Positions 1-13,327 of a DNA stretch of 64,000 bases are shown one piece after another (positions within the stretch are counted from its first letter, which is position 1; each line of letters begins with the position of its first letter). Under the pieces are notes generated by a model. It made no database searches and was not told the DNA's origin. It saw nothing but the letters and a program-made list of their open reading frames with translations. Source of the DNA: Corella eumyota (lineage: Eukaryota; Chordata; Ascidiacea; Phlebobranchia; Corellidae); contig OY720099.1 in NCBI GenBank assembly GCA_963082875.1, forward strand, positions 2,046,001 through 2,110,000. The letters run 5' to 3'. The translations under genes were made by a program, and so were the position numbers.

Positions 1-229
1 TCAGAATCAAGTTGCATTTACAATGTATTTTAAACATTAATAAATGGAATACTGAAATTTTCTTTGTGTACTTATGTATTTCTGTACAAAAGTAATATGA
101 TTTTACAATAATTTGTGCTGCTGAATTTAAAAATAAACTATTCTATTGGTAGCATATGATAATCATCATCAAAAGTTGCTTTAAACATTTACTCGTATTT
201 AGTTTATTTGTTTGATATATTTTCCTTAG

Positions 230-2023
230 ATTTGGAACACTTTCCACGCTCCTAAAGATGTCCGAAAAACTTTTATGGACTCTTTAAAAAGTTTACAAAC
301 AACCTACTTGGATCTGTATTTGATTCATTGGCCACAGGGATACATTAATGTAACCGACTTTTATAAATAAAAAATCTATTGCAACAAAGGCACATATGGT
401 TGTAACTCATTGTTATGTAAAGCTTTTATAAATGAACTAAAACAAACCAAACAGCCAATTATAAGAAACTGTACTTTAAACTATATTAAATTGACGAAAT
501 ATAATTTGCAGAGAGGTGAATTGTTTCCAAAAGACGAGAATGGCAAGTTTATTTTCTCTGATGATGATTATGTTGATACTTGGAAGGCAAGTAGTTTTTT
601 TAATATAATAAAGTTTAAGCATGTACCCAATCTTAAACTATATGTACCCCTTTATAAAATATTAAGACCCTTTATAAAAAGTTACTATGTTTAGGCTATG
701 GAAGAATTGGTAAAAGAGGGTTTAATAAAAAGCATTGGAGTGTCTAACTTCAATGAATATCAAATAAACCGAATAATTAAAGAAGCCTCAATTCCCCCAG
801 CTGTTAATCAGATCGAAATTCATCCTTACTTAGTTCAAGAAAAAATGGTCAAATACTGTCAAAGTAACAATATTACTGTTACAGCATACAGTCCATTGGG
901 TTCACCAGATAGACCTTGGTAAGACCTTGCAATATTTGCTTTGCAGTTTAATTAATCATTGTCAAAACTGTTAAAACAAACTTTAAATCACTGTAAAGGC
1001 AAAGGTAAAACTTGACCTAATTTGTTTAGGGTAGGTTATGTACATAAATTATCATAATTTGTTATTTTTGTTGACACATGTTAACCCCTAAAAAAAAATT
1101 AGTTCTTCATGCTCTAGTCTATAACATAGTTAAATTTAATGTTGCATTATCATCTATATATTCTGAAACTCAACAATTACAATTATTTTCTTAAATAACG
1201 TTGAATAATTATATACGTTTTTTACAGGGCTAAAGAAGGGGAACCAATTCTGTTGGAAGATCCGGCTATCAAAAAAATAGCCGATCGTCTTAACAAAACC
1301 CCAGCTCAAGTTGTGTTAAAGTTTCAGTTACAAAGAGGAATTATTGTTATCCCAAAAAGTGTAACTCCATCAAGAATATTAAGCAACTTTCAGGTAAGCT
1401 TTAATCATTAAAATATATCTGAACATGCTGATAATATTTCTTAACATGCGAACAATAAAGCATATGTCATATAATAGTATGTGTACATTATGTTAGGGAT
1501 TACTAACAGTGGTTTTAGTTAACGTAATTTATTGTTTTTTTTAGTTGTTTGACTTTGAGTTGACAGAAGATGATATGAAAGTTATTGGAAGCTTTAACAG
1601 AAACTTTAGGGGATGTGGTCTAGAATGGTAAGTTAAAAGAAAAGTCTTGCTTTTAAAACATTAAATACACTAGAAATGTTGTGTGATAGAATAAAACACT
1701 TGGTATCTAAACATAAGGTCCTGGGTTCAGTCCCAACTGCTTTCATGCTCTAGTGCCCTTGGGTAAGGTGCCATAAACAAAATGAACTTCTACCTAGGCA
1801 GTACAAAAAGCTGTTGTACTACCCAGATTTTATTTAGTATTAGTATGGGACCAAACCATGATACACACCCCTGCCGATATAATCAGTGAAAACTTTAACG
1901 TTCTCATTAATAAATCAACTTTTGGTCAATACCAATTAACACAAATTGTAACTTAACATTATGTTTTTTTTTAGGATTTCCGAGCACAAATATTGGCCAT
2001 TTAAAGAAAATTATTCTGAATAG
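230..2023 (+). CDS. Aldo-keto reductase (AKR1 type), 3' part of gene
   Basis: NADPH-dependent reductase of the aldo-keto reductase superfamily, closest in pattern to AKR1A/AKR1B enzymes that reduce aldehydes and sugars in the cytosol. The 5' exons lie left of the window. Visible exons: 230-349, 512-586, 695-918, 1228-1392, 1545-1627, 1975-2023. The first encodes WNTFHAP and the LIHWP motif, whose His is the conserved active-site residue. Later exons carry [15 protein letters not shown] and the cofactor-binding stretch IPKSVTPSR, and the gene ends KENYSE-stop. The intron after 586 uses a GC donor (AAG|GCAAGT); the phase and the TWK-AMEEL family pattern support it. A poly(A) signal lies at 2170-2175. 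Substrate cannot be told. Family call is very safe; exact orthology is not. Confidence 0.9.
1681..1810 (+). repeat. tRNA-derived SINE-like copy in AKR intron
   Basis: Box-B-like GGGTTCAGTCCCAA near 1723-1736 is followed by the shared body (CATGCTCTAGTGCCC, then an aagGTGCC variant of the GGCGCTA motif), as in the copies near 30.0, 30.7 and 49.9 kb. The sequence after about 1830 does not match the other copies. Family assignment to the Ciona composite SINE (Cics-1 type) is inferred from memory. Confidence 0.6.
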
Positions 2024-3045
2024 AAGAAATGTGTCAGAGTTGCGATAGCTTTATAGTACCAAAAAAAATGTATTCTGAAGTAATTAAATCAAAGTTCCAT
2101 CATATATAGTGTGTCAGCACTTTTAATTTATCGAGCTATAATAATGTTTTTATTGTAATTTTAACTTCAAATAAACTTAAGTCTTATACTTTATTAAAAG
2201 AAATTAAAGTGAAATATTTAACTGAGTATCAGGTATTGTTACATTTAAATTATTTTAAATTACACAAAAACAGTAACAATAACATAGCAAAATTTTGCAT
2301 CAAAAAACTAAGAAATTAATATTTTAATAATATTTTGACTTTAAGAATAGGTTATCAAACTGTATTTTCTTCAATACTAAAATATTATAAAGGCAAATAT
2401 AGGTACACAAGATTAAAAAAAACAATTTTTAGGAATGTTGATAAGGCTTTGCTATTAACTTAGGTCCATCTAACAAGGCAAAAGCATTATTTAGAAAAAC
2501 ATAAAGCATAAAAAGGACTAAAATACAAATTGGTAATCAAACTTTACTGTATTTTATAGGCACCATAGCAACTAACATTTTTTAGCAGAAGAAACTATAA
2601 ATATGTTGTCATTAAGTCTTTGTTCAGAGCTTTTGTATTATTTTTAAAGGAATAAAGATTTTTGCATAAAACCAGTAACAACATTATCATCCCTAGAAAT
2701 ACAAAATAAGATTAATACAGTTTTTGATCACAATATGGGAATGTTAATGTATTGCACATTTGATATAAATCATTGTTTGTGTTAATGTATAAAAAAGGTT
2801 TGTAAGGCAAAAAAATCACACCATCAGCTGGACATAATTAAACATGATGATATAAAAAAATCTATTACAGACAAGTTTATGGTGATGAAATACCTCAAAA
2901 ATCAAGTTATTGGTAAAAGTACCAAAAACAAAATAAATGCTGGAGGTAACAAATGATTCACCCTACCTTTGAAGGGAAAAATGTAAAATGCTAAAAGCGC
3001 GTTAAAATGTAAAATGCAACGATGAAGTTACAGCAATTCTGATGA
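2024..3045. other. Convergent 3' spacer, AKR / SLC12A9
   Basis: AT-rich sequence between the AKR stop and the SLC12A9 stop, holding the 3' UTRs of both convergent genes. The AKR poly(A) signal at 2170-2175 is the only clear element. No coding exon, tRNA or structured repeat was recognised. Confidence 0.6.
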
Positions 3046-6000
3046 TTACAGTGTTGTTGAAATAACATGTGAAAGACCATGAACAAACAGTGTTGGGCCA
3101 AGATTGTTGCTTATCTCAGTAAGCATGTCTAAGTAGTCGTTATATTGTTGGGTATTCTTGGGTGGTGGTGGAAGATAAAGAAAAGTCACAGCAGTGGACG
3201 TTAAGTGAGATTTAATAAGTTGGTTAATACTCTAAAAAATATGAAAAATTTAAAAATTTGGGGCTTAACAATCATACAATATTATACCAAAAAATAAAGG
3301 CAACCCAAAATTGGGTTAGTTTTACGTTATAAATGTATACACAAAATATATTTTTTTGTAGCTCTTGCTTTGGTGAACACTATCATAACTAGGCTACAGG
3401 TACATAATGACTACATTTTTTAACTTTATTAGAATCTGATGACATGAAATCCTATAGTAAGTACTGCTTTCTAATTTCTTTATTCCTCTTGCCTTTCTTA
3501 AGTGCCATATAACATTGTGTTGCTATTAATTTACTTTTCAATAAACTGATATAAAGACAACTTCACAAGTCTGCCACAGTACTTAAAAATTATTAAAAAT
3601 TAAACTTACTTTTAAATATTCTTCTTTATTTTGAATCAAGTTAGGAAAGGATTGTGTACAAGCATGTAAGTTGTCGCTACCTTCCCTATTTTTAATATTT
3701 TGTGATGGGGTTTGTATCGAAGGGTCAGTTGGGCTCATACCCAGCTCACTACTGCCCTCTTCTGGCTTGTTTACGTCACCCCAAGTGACTTGTTTTATTT
3801 CTGCTTCGATTCTTACAGATTGTAAAAATTCCTCAAAAAAATTTAAAATTTTTATTTTTGGAAAATTTTAAATATTAAAAAAAAAAAAATTTATTTACTT
3901 CTAATTCTTGGTCTCCTGGTGTCTGATAATTCTCATTCCCTGGCTCCACACACAAAAATATCCTTAATTTTGTGTGTTGTTTCCACAAGGTGGCCATGTT
4001 TAATATGCAAGCCATTTGCATAAGAAAAACACTTGTCGTGTCAAAATATGAAGTCGACTAAATTTCACAAATGTTTTTTATAAAAAAAAAACTGTTCTTA
4101 ACCAAAAGCAAAAATAAATAAAGATTTTATATTACCGAAGTAGAGGAGGAGTCTTCGGTCAGAGGTTTAAGGAAGTTCGTAGGCCAGACGTCGATGTAAT
4201 GAACAGTTTTTTTCGCTTTCATAATTTCTACCTTGTTTAACTAATAAAGAAATAAAAAATACTAGTTTTAAATAAATGTCGCTTTAGTTAGTATAGAAAG
4301 AAGTTAAAAAAAATCAAGTTTTTAAAACTGATTATAATATTTAGAAAATATGTTTTTTTTTGACATTTATTTATCCTCTATATGGAAAGGTCAACTTTAC
4401 GACTCAAACATAGAGTAATATTAGCTACTTTGACCCAGTCTCAAATTGCCTTTAGCAGTTTGGGATACTATATAGATTACAATTGCCCGATAATTATGCT
4501 GCTGATTAGGTGCTGGCTTAGCAGGAGATTATACCATTTAAAATGTCTTACTCAAGGGTGCTACAGCATGAGAGCAGTAGGTAAAGTTGAACTACCTTGT
4601 CAAAATTCCTTGCGATACAAATGTTTTTCTGTAGCTTCAAAGCATCAGCGATGATTGAAATATATTCATGAACGCTTTGTTGGTGATGAGCTTGAGTTGT
4701 TTGTTGAGTGAAAAACAATCCAGACTCAAACTTCTCATCATTTTGTGGAGCATCTTCCATGTTCATAAACGAAGATAATCGCGATCTATTTAAAAATGTT
4801 TAAGTTGAAATGCAAAGATATTTGGTTAAAAGCAAATACACAAAATTGTATTAACAAAAACAATAGCTGTAGGATTAAACAGTTTTATTGTAGAAAGACC
4901 GGCTTTAAACTTAAACAAAGTGTATCACTTTTTACCTTGACCCATTTTCGAGTTGACTTTGACAGTTCGAGATATTATTAAATATAATTGCTCAATAAAT
5001 AACATTCTGATTGGTTTTGGCTTAGCAAGAGTTCATACTGATTTTAAATCCTTAATCAGAGGTGCTACCGCATGAAACACGGGAGATTAAACCCAGGACC
5101 GTGTGGTAAATTTATTAATTTTTACCACTACACCATGCTGTCGATAAATCATAAACTTTAATCAAGATAATCAGTTTTACTGATTCAATAATTATTTAAA
5201 GAATTACCCAGATCTACGCTTGTCATCCTGAAAAGCTCCAACTTGATTGAAAGTATCTTGAGGTGGGTTGTTGTCGTGAAAACCTAGAACAAGAGTGTTG
5301 GGCTTCATCCCGCCTAGACCTAAAAAATATAATTTGAAGTAAAATTTATTGTTGCATAAAAAACAAAGACATTTTGTGAGTAACAGAATAATAAATCCAT
5401 CTACAACTGTTTATTATTTGAACCACAGTCAAACCAAAATTAACCTTTGCCCTTAAGACCCTATGCAAATTTTTTATCATTATTTTTTAGCCAATTAACT
5501 AAAGGTAACGTTTGGAATTATTATTTTATTGAATATCGGTTTAGTTGTTTTTAGAAAAGTAATAATTCTTTAAAGATTACATCATAATTTATTTGTGCAA
5601 TATTTGCAAACAAATTTGTTAAAGGAAATTATTAAAAATACAAATTAAATGATGACTCAATCGCAAACTATAAGAGAAAAAAAACAGTCATTAAAGAAAA
5701 TAATTAAACAATTGAAAGCGCCAACATAACATTTTAAAAAATAATTTTTTGCAATTCAACCTAAAATATTTTCTAAATTACATAACGGTATATTGTAGAT
5801 GACGACGAATGTTTATTATTCTAAGTAGGGTGTTTATACATTTTATTGACATCCTGTTTCTGTGTGAAAAGTGCAGGAATATTTATTAAACTAGTTCACA
5901 GAGCTTAGTGTATATGCATATTAAATCAACCAATAACTAAGTCATATAATATATGTTACTATAGACATATAATATACACACAAGTCACAAAAATTAATGT

Positions 6001-9000
6001 GTTTTATATAGTAATAAATATATGCTGCATTAACCATTAGCTATTAAATATATAGCTGTTATAAGCATTTTAGTCATTACAATTTATTTAAACAAATAAA
6101 TCTGCTGACAGGATAATAATATGTAACATATGGTTTATATATGCAATTATTATGTGTGGTAGTGAAGTATTATGTTACCGATTTAAACTTTGGTCATTTA
6201 TAAGTAGTCATGTGATTTTACATCATAATTTTTCTGCATATTTTAAAATTTATTTATTACCGGTTATAAGGCAATATGCTCACTTGTATGAACTGGTGTC
6301 GAAGTAATTAATATGATTAATAACACAACATAATATTTAAACACTTCCTTTGCTCGTAAAAACTCACTTAACATAAGGTAACTTTTGAAATATTATCAAC
6401 TTGAAAAATGTTAATATCTAAGTGAATATAATTTGTATAACAAAAATAGAATAAAGTTAAAAAAGTTCATGCCTATTAAAATCAAATTGTCTAAAAAGCA
6501 AAAATCAAAATTCTGAAAAAAATTTTAATCACCCCCCAAAAAAATTAATTTTTGTAATTTTTTTAGAATTTTTACAAACCTGATATTCTGATAAGATGCT
6601 CAACCCCTTCTCTTACAGAACTTGAGAGGGTTAATTCAACAAAAGCCTTCACACCGAGCTCATCAACTAAGTTTAACCAATGTTTATGCTCAGTAGCTAT
6701 TACATCTGTCTCCATTTCTGATAACTTGCCAATATTAACATGTCCAATTACATACAAACCTGCAAAAAAATGCAAATTTTTTTTGTAAAACTAAACACAT
6801 TGGACTAAAAACTAGGTGTTTTTATAAAATTGCAGATCAGATATCAAAATTTATGATAAAAAGATTGTTTTTTACCAGATTTTTTGATTGAGTTGATAAA
6901 ATCAATTAACTGTGAACAACTTCTTGGATTTTTGACCATCAGCAAAATTTGTGGCCTCCAAAATTTAACGTGTTCTTTTCTTATATCCAACATAAGCAAG
7001 TACTTGCGAACCTAAATAAAGAAATGCATTTTTACATATAAGCAAAAAAAAAAACCAAAAAATAAAGTCTTTTTTTACACAATATTTATTTAAAAAATTT
7101 TAATTTATTTTTTACACTTACTTGGTGAAATATTAAAGCTTGACTAATATAACCCCATGTAGTAGTTGGGGCCCTGTAGTGAATCACAATAAGCAGAGCA
7201 ATCAGAACAAGAAAACTGACTGAAGTGTAGATGGGCTGAATAAGGAACATCATTACAACACAACTTAGAAAGCCAAGTAAGCAAGTATGCCACGTGAATA
7301 ACTTAAAAGTAGGCCTAAAAATAAAAAAAAATACAGTAAATACATTTTTTACTTTTTAAAAATAAATCTATTTTATTATTTAGTAAATAATGTACCTAAA
7401 ATTTGGAGCAGAAGCCCATTCTAACGCCAGGCAAGCTAGATCGGTGGCTGCATAAGAAAAAAGGAAAAAGATTGTAACAATTGGAGCGATTGTGTTGACT
7501 TTACCAGCAAACAAAGTTATTTGAACTAGAAACCAAGTTGCAAGCACAGCAGGGATTGGGTTTCCATTCTGAGTGGTTTTAGTGACTGGTCTTAACACAA
7601 AACCTGAGTAAAAATAAACTTTAATAAAAAAGGACAATAAGGGTAAAAAATTAATAAAACAGTCTAACTAAGGTGGTGGTAAAGCAATAAACTTTTAGGG
7701 TCATGGTGGTAAGGGTTTTTTAGTACCACATAAAAATAAATGAGCAATAACTGTTTGCCTAGTTGAGCAATAACTGTTTGCCTAAAATAATTATAAATTT
7801 TAACATTAACAAAATTAGAATATACTTTTTTCTAAATGCTTATATGCACAGTTTAGTAAATGTTATTAATCTAAAACACATATTTATAAAACTTTAAACT
7901 TTAATCTAAAATATACCTTCAGCAAATTAACATTGCCCATTGCTTTCAAATATACTAACAACATATATTGGTATTTGAGAATACTTACCAAAAAGGTCGT
8001 CTCTTGCAAGTGCCAACAAAATTCTGGATGCTCCTATGAGACAACTTAGAGCAGCAGAGAGTGAAGAGGCAAGGACTCCGATCACGACGAATGGAGACCA
8101 GAAGTTGATTAGTAACAAGAAACTGTAGTTACATTGTAAAAGGTCCCTAAAACCATATATGAAAAATTTTAAGGTCATTATTTATAAAAAAATATACATC
8201 ATTTTCAAATAATCGAGATTTAATACCATTTTTATACTGTTACCAACAAGTTTTTAAATTTGAAATAAATGTCTATGATAACTTACTAAAAAAATTGATT
8301 TTTTGAAAAAAAATTTATAGAGTCAAATTTGCTGCAGTTACCTTGGTGTTGAGGCACTTATGAGAACCACAAGAACAGTGTAAACAAAGAAGGTAACTCC
8401 ACAAGCTGTTATCGTTCCAACTGGAATGGACCGACTTGGATTTTTTAAATCACCTAAAAAAATTTGTCAAAATTTAAAAAAAGAAAAGTTAAAAAATTTT
8501 GACCCAAAAAAATTACTTTGAGCAATTTTTACTGTACTTGGTAACAATAAATATTACTTTTTTACCTGACATATTAGCCCCTGCCATTATTCCTGTACAA
8601 CCATTAAATAAAACAGCAAAAACCGTCACAAAAGTTTGCTTCATATTCGTGGAATAATCAACGGTAAACTCAGCTAATAACAAACAAAAAATGGCGTAAA
8701 ACATCATGTTTAACCAGTAACTAAACAAGTAAAAGAAAGTTAAACAAAACACAGACAAAGTCTAGTTGTTTAAATCAGGTTACAAATAAGGGTTTATATA
8801 TTTTGTCATATAATTACTTAAAGGTTCAACATTCGTGTTTAAGTAAATTAAATAAGAACAATAAATAAATAGAGATTATGTAAGAGTTTAAATAATGAAT
8901 ATACATTGCATTTAATCTTTTAAAATATAATTATTAAGAACTTACATAAGCTATTAAACTATAAATTAACCTAATTAAAAAAGGTAAAAATGTGCCAATT

Positions 9001-10762
9001 ACCAAATACATTTACTACAATGTAACAATATTTATGTGTCTAAATGTAAAAGTTACATTTTTTGTGTATAAAAATTTGGTTAACACATACTGCTAGTTGC
9101 ATAAATTATAAATTACTTACGATATAAATTAGCAAGCATTGTTTGAGAATTAAGACCCGTATAATTGACATCTATTGACATATTGCTTGCCTTGCTACAT
9201 TCTGTTACAACATTGGATGCATGTGATGTAAAAAAGCTAAAAAAAATGTTTTTTAAAACAAAAAAAATTTGTTTTTTTAAAAACAAAAAAATAAAATGAA
9301 ATACCTACGATTAAGATATATTATAAAACATTTTTAATTAAATTTTTTTTTTTTTTTACAACTATGGTTTTAACTTTTAAATTTTACAGTAATTTACCTT
9401 ATGATTATTGATATAATAGAAGCAATTACAACCACAAAAATAAGAAAAGTTGTTTTTGCATAAATATTTGCTCCAACCAAAGACACAACGAGACAAATAA
9501 ATAAAATTGCTGTTCCATAAAGATAATTATACCAAAACGAAGATGGAAAAATATCTCTAAAAAACAATTATTTTTTATACAACAAATCGTAACATATCTT
9601 AATAAATCAAAGACTAGAGTTTAATTGGTGCTTTTATAATCTATAATATTGCTAACAACTCGAAACTGGGTCGGGGTTACTGCTGTTACTTATGTTTAGG
9701 TCGTGAAGTCAACCTTTTCGCATTGAGAATAAACAAATAAAAAAAATTAATATGTTAAACAACACTTCAAGCTTCACTAAAAATAAAAGTTCCTCATAAA
9801 ATGTAAGACCAATGTAAACATATTAACAATTCCAACAGGAGACTTACCCAGACACGAGACCTCCTTTTCCAAAGAAAGAAAGAAGGGCTTCAACAATACC
9901 AAATATATACAATGCAGATGAGGCACAGTTTGCAAGAAAAAACATTAAACCGATTGCACCCCCAAATTCTGGGCCCAATGCTCGACTTATCATAACTTTA
10001 TAATAAACAAAGTTAAGGAAATAAGTTAATGCAAAAAATAAATGTTAATTTTGTATTTATTTACATTAAAATTTTTGAAGCATAGTTTTTAAATTAAACC
10101 CATATAAAATGTATATACTGTATTGTTAATTGGCCTATATGCTTAAAATAATATTACAATATGTGTGGGTATATCCTTACGACAACTTAAAATTATCAAA
10201 ATAAAAATGAAAGTAAAAAAGGATACAGTAGGCCCCGCCCCCTTCTATCGCGCCATTGGTCGAAATCGCACAGATTGACAAAACAGTAAACCCAATGATG
10301 GTATAAGCTAACAGCAGCATGGCGAGGGATTCAAATAAACCAGCTTGGCCAACTATAAAACCCATTCTCAAGAATAGAATTACACTAAACATTGATAGAC
10401 AACATGGCACAACTACACCAAAAAAAGTTGACAATTTTCTCTGTCCATTTGCCTCAATATTCTAAAAATAAAATTACTTTTTGCACTAAAATTAAAAACT
10501 ACAGTTTTCTTATACTTTAAAAATTTAAAAACTAACCTAGACTATACTCATACCTATGAAACAAGGCTATACTAATACCTATAAAACAACAAATATATAC
10601 ACCACATAGCATTAGTAATATGCTTAACCAACAAATACAATTTAAACTAATACTTACTTGAGCAGTATCAGTAATACTACACAATCTTACACCCCCATGC
10701 ATATATCTATTAGCTTTATAATCATCCGATATTAAACGATCACTTTCAGATCCTGATGCCAT
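3046..10762 (-). CDS. SLC12A9: Solute carrier family 12 member 9 (cation-chloride cotransporter-like)
   Basis: Multi-pass transporter-like protein of the cation-chloride cotransporter family (CIP1 in mammals). Exons in transcript order: 10762-10658, 10461-10227, 9995-9848, 9556-9398, 9236-9121, 8673-8566, 8453-8342, 8146-7989, 7603-7396, 7314-7122, 7011-6876, 6759-6580, 5319-5208, 4785-4596, 4231-4136, 4057-3899, 3831-3610, 3231-3046. They sum to 2823 nt (940 aa; human about 914). All junctions keep frame. Diagnostic stretches: [13 protein letters not shown] at TM1, [60 protein letters not shown], and a C-terminus reading [14 protein letters not shown] then PTLFVHG. N-terminus is short and cytosolic. 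The role in mammals is modulation of other cotransporters; whether it moves ions is debated. Two SINE copies lie in introns near 4.4-5.1 kb. Confidence 0.95.
4369..4592 (-). repeat. SINE-like copy in SLC12A9 intron 14
   Basis: Reverse-oriented copy of the family. The 3' body (TTATCCTC, then AACATAGAGTAA, then CAGTTTGGGATA) comes first on the + strand, and the head near the box B region is truncated at about 4592, within a few bases of the donor of exon 14. The open frame across it on the + strand is an accident of the repeat. Confidence 0.7.
4935..5152 (-). repeat. SINE-like copy in SLC12A9 intron 13
   Basis: Reverse copy, diverged. The complement of a box B (TTAAACCCAGGACC near 5088-5101) and of a box A head (TTACCACTACACCATGCTG near 5124-5142) are visible, with the CAGTTCGAGATATTA body to the left. 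Confidence 0.65.
9654..9740 (+). repeat. SINE tail fragment in SLC12A9 intron 3
   Basis: Matches only the 3' end of the family: CTCGAAACTGGGTCGGGGT, TTATGTTTAGGTCGTGAAG and the terminal TTGAGAATAAA. The tRNA-like head is absent. Confidence 0.5.
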
Positions 10763-11717
10763 CGTTCACTTCTTGTTAGTTAAACCTTTTTATTGTTGAT
10801 AATTTATGACAAATGTAAACAATATATACATATACAAGGTCATGGTATATCTATAAAAAAGGAGAATTGATTTGTTTATTTATATATATATATATTTTTT
10901 TTTTATTTAACAATTTATTAGTAAAGATTTGTATTTGTTTATTGATATTACTTAATAATACACTTATAATATATTATTTAACACATCTGAATATAATCAA
11001 ATAATTATGCAATAAACTATGGTATAACCAGATAATAATCTGCAAAAATCTAACATCACATGATTTCTATAAAGTCGATAAAACAAACAAAACTAAACTA
11101 TAAAATCTTATTTTCAAAATACGAATTACCCTAACATCATCATTAATCACAATAACAACTTAACCAATACGTTTACGTCATTTTAAGTCAAACAAAAAAT
11201 AATAAACGCGATATTTTTATAAAGATAATACTAGCTTACAGACATACCTAACTAAAATTTTTTTACAGCAACAAATCTGCTTATGGCGACCTTATAGTAA
11301 TACCGGTTTATGACTACGTAACGTCTGTTGTTATTATATTATTAAGCGGTTTTATGTGCATGTGATCGATTGACTTCTGTATAACAAAAGCTAATCTCTA
11401 GTGCCAGCTACCGCATGTCAAAAGAAGAAGGCTAACTTAGTTGTTTTGTTTAATAAATTGTATTCTAAACAGGTTAAAATACCTGTGCGTCAATCAGCTG
11501 ATATTTGATGACGTCACTTTACACGTGACAAATTTGTTGATACTATAAGATAAACAACCTTAAAATAATTTTTGATTCCTATTTAATCTATTTATTTCAA
11601 TAAACAGCTACTAATAGCACTATTTTCTAATTTATTATCAAAAATGTACAAATTAGAAGTTCAATAATAGAAAATTATGATTGCAAAAGTGTTTAAAAAA
11701 ACAACAAAATACTATTT
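10763..11717. promoter_or_regulatory. Spacer with SLC12A9 promoter side and KLHDC4 3' side
   Basis: Region between the SLC12A9 start codon and the KLHDC4 (copy A) stop. From about 10973 rightward it is present again at 16968-17717. It holds a CRE-like palindrome TGACGTCA at 11509-11516 followed by CACGTG at 11522-11527, which are plausible transcription factor sites. No gene was recognised. The exact start of SLC12A9 transcription cannot be seen. Confidence 0.5.
11509..11527. promoter_or_regulatory. CRE-like site plus E-box
   Basis: A perfect TGACGTCA palindrome and a CACGTG core lie 5 bp apart. The same pair recurs overlapping in the second copy (17514-17527). Known as CREB/ATF and bHLH-type sites; function here is inferred only from motif match and conservation. 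Confidence 0.4.
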
Positions 11718-13307
11718 TTAAGATTTTAAATTGCATTTATTATAAAAAGAAGTCGCCAGTTTTTCTGCAGCATCCCGGATCAAATTTGCTCTAACATCTT
11801 CCTCCGCATCCTCACTTGCAACCTCCAACCAATGCTCTCTTGTTCTTAACAAATACGAATCAACATCTTCATCCGATTCCACCTTTGGATGACAAGAAGT
11901 CGATGTTGCAGAGGTAGAAGGTCGAGTATCATCTTCCTCCACTTCCATGGACTCGTCGCTGCTGTTTTCTCCTTCTTCTTCGAACCAGTCAGTGCTCGTG
12001 TCATCAGCTTCGACCAGTTGGACCCAAGTGTCCATCTTCTTGAGGTTAATGCTCCATAAATCATTAAGAGTAACTTGTTTTTCGTCTTCTTCAAACATAC
12101 CTCCGTATAAATACAAAATGTTCTTCTTCACAGCAGCCAATGCATTCATCCTTGCGCATGGAAGGATGTAAGTGGATGCAGGTGTTGTTGGAGCAGATTC
12201 TTCCTCTTCTACATCTTCGGTTTCGGGCTCCTCCAATTTTTCTACCTCTTCTTCAGGTTTTTTCTTTTTTGAAACTTTACTTTTCCGAAGATCCATTGGA
12301 AACCAACGATGAGAGACAAGATCTAAACAGGACATTGAATTATGGAAGAAACTCTCAAGATCCTCTTCATCTTCCTCATCCGAGACTCCTCCAAAAAGAA
12401 CAGCTCGGTTTGGAGCCATCTGAGCAAAAGAGAACCCGGATCGGGGCCATGGTTTGTTCCCTGAATCCTTAACCTTGGTCCACTTCCACTTTTCGTTTTC
12501 ATCCGACAACAAATACATATCAGTATGTGCTGTTCCTTTTTCAATTTCTTTTTTGACCCGAACCTTAGAGTATCCTCCCACTATTAAAATACCATTTGGT
12601 GTTACAGTAAGCTGGCATGCCGATCTTGGAGATGGTGCTGCGCCGGTTGGGGCAAGTTTAGTCCATTTGTAATCGGTTAAACTGAACAAATAGCAGTCGT
12701 TAAAATACACAAAATTCTTGTGACTTTCGTGAAACCCACCAAACAGAAAGATGTTCTTTTTGTAGACTACCATGCGGTGTCCAGACCTCTGCGACGGGCC
12801 CCCACCAACTTTAACTTGGGTCCATTTATGATCTTTTAGATTCAATACCCAGAGGTCTTTGTAATGATAAAATTGTAGGTTATTTGGTGATGCAAATTCA
12901 CCCCCAAACACCCATAACTGGCCCCCTTCTTTTTGCACAGCAACAGCTTGATGGGCGCAGCGTGGGGGAGGGGGGTTAGGGATAACTTGCTGGGTCCATT
13001 CATTTTTCTTGATGTTATAAATAAAGATATCGTTATAGAGATATGTTTTGTGACCATTATAATACTCTCCCCCGAATAAAATAAGTTCATCTTTTTCTGG
13101 ATGTGCTGTGACGGTTAGATTAGTTCTTGGACTTGGATGTGGGGACTTTTCCTCGTTAAATGTTGTTTTTTTCTTGTCACTTTCCTGAAATTGTGCAATC
13201 AAAGCTTCTAGATCCTCCATGCCTTCATCTTTTTTATCTTTTTTTGTCATCTTCATCGCAGCTTTTTCAGCTCCTCGTCCTTTCTCCTTTTTGTTCTTCT
13301 TCCCCAT
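11718..13307 (-). CDS. KLHDC4: Kelch domain-containing protein 4, copy A
   Basis: Single-exon gene, 529 aa, in the usual KLHDC4 size range. N-terminus is the lysine-rich MGKKNKKEKGRG with EDLEALIAQFQ. Six kelch-type blades follow from about residue 65 (LILFGGEYYNGHKT, QLWVFGGEF, NIFLFGGFHES, GILIVGGYSK, RAVLFGGVSDEED, ILYLYGGMFEED). A long acidic segment (about 450-490) and a DUF4110-like C-terminus (LRTREHWLEVASED) complete it. Molecular function of KLHDC4 is poorly known. It lies 87 bp behind MED22 on the same strand and has no introns, unlike most neighbours, which fits an operon member. Copy B at 17718-19304 differs by roughly fifteen residues. Confidence 0.93.
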   Translation of the reverse strand: MGKKNKKEKGRGAEKAAMKMTKKDKKDEGMEDLEALIAQFQESDKKKTTFNEEKSPHPSPRTNLTVTAHPEKDELILFGGEYYNGHKTYLYNDIFIYNIKKNEWTQQVIPNPPPPRCAHQAVAVQKEGGQLWVFGGEFASPNNLQFYHYKDLWVLNLKDHKWTQVKVGGGPSQRSGHRMVVYKKNIFLFGGFHESHKNFVYFNDCYLFSLTDYKWTKLAPTGAAPSPRSACQLTVTPNGILIVGGYSKVRVKKEIEKGTAHTDMYLLSDENEKWKWTKVKDSGNKPWPRSGFSFAQMAPNRAVLFGGVSDEEDEEDLESFFHNSMSCLDLVSHRWFPMDLRKSKVSKKKKPEEEVEKLEEPETEDVEEEESAPTTPASTYILPCARMNALAAVKKNILYLYGGMFEEDEKQVTLNDLWSINLKKMDTWVQLVEADDTSTDWFEEEGENSSDESMEVEEDDTRPSTSATSTSCHPKVESDEDVDSYLLRTREHWLEVASEDAEEDVRANLIRDAAEKLATSFYNKCNLKS

Positions 13308-13327
13308 TATTAAAATTACAAATTATG

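Noticed and set aside
4382-4654. Open + strand frame of 90 codons
   Set aside because: It runs through a reverse SINE copy and the antisense of SLC12A9 exon 14; no protein family fits.
11846-13090. Several open frames antisense or out of frame to KLHDC4 copy A
   Set aside because: They are shadows of the conserved kelch gene; the same shadows occur in copy B with the same differences.
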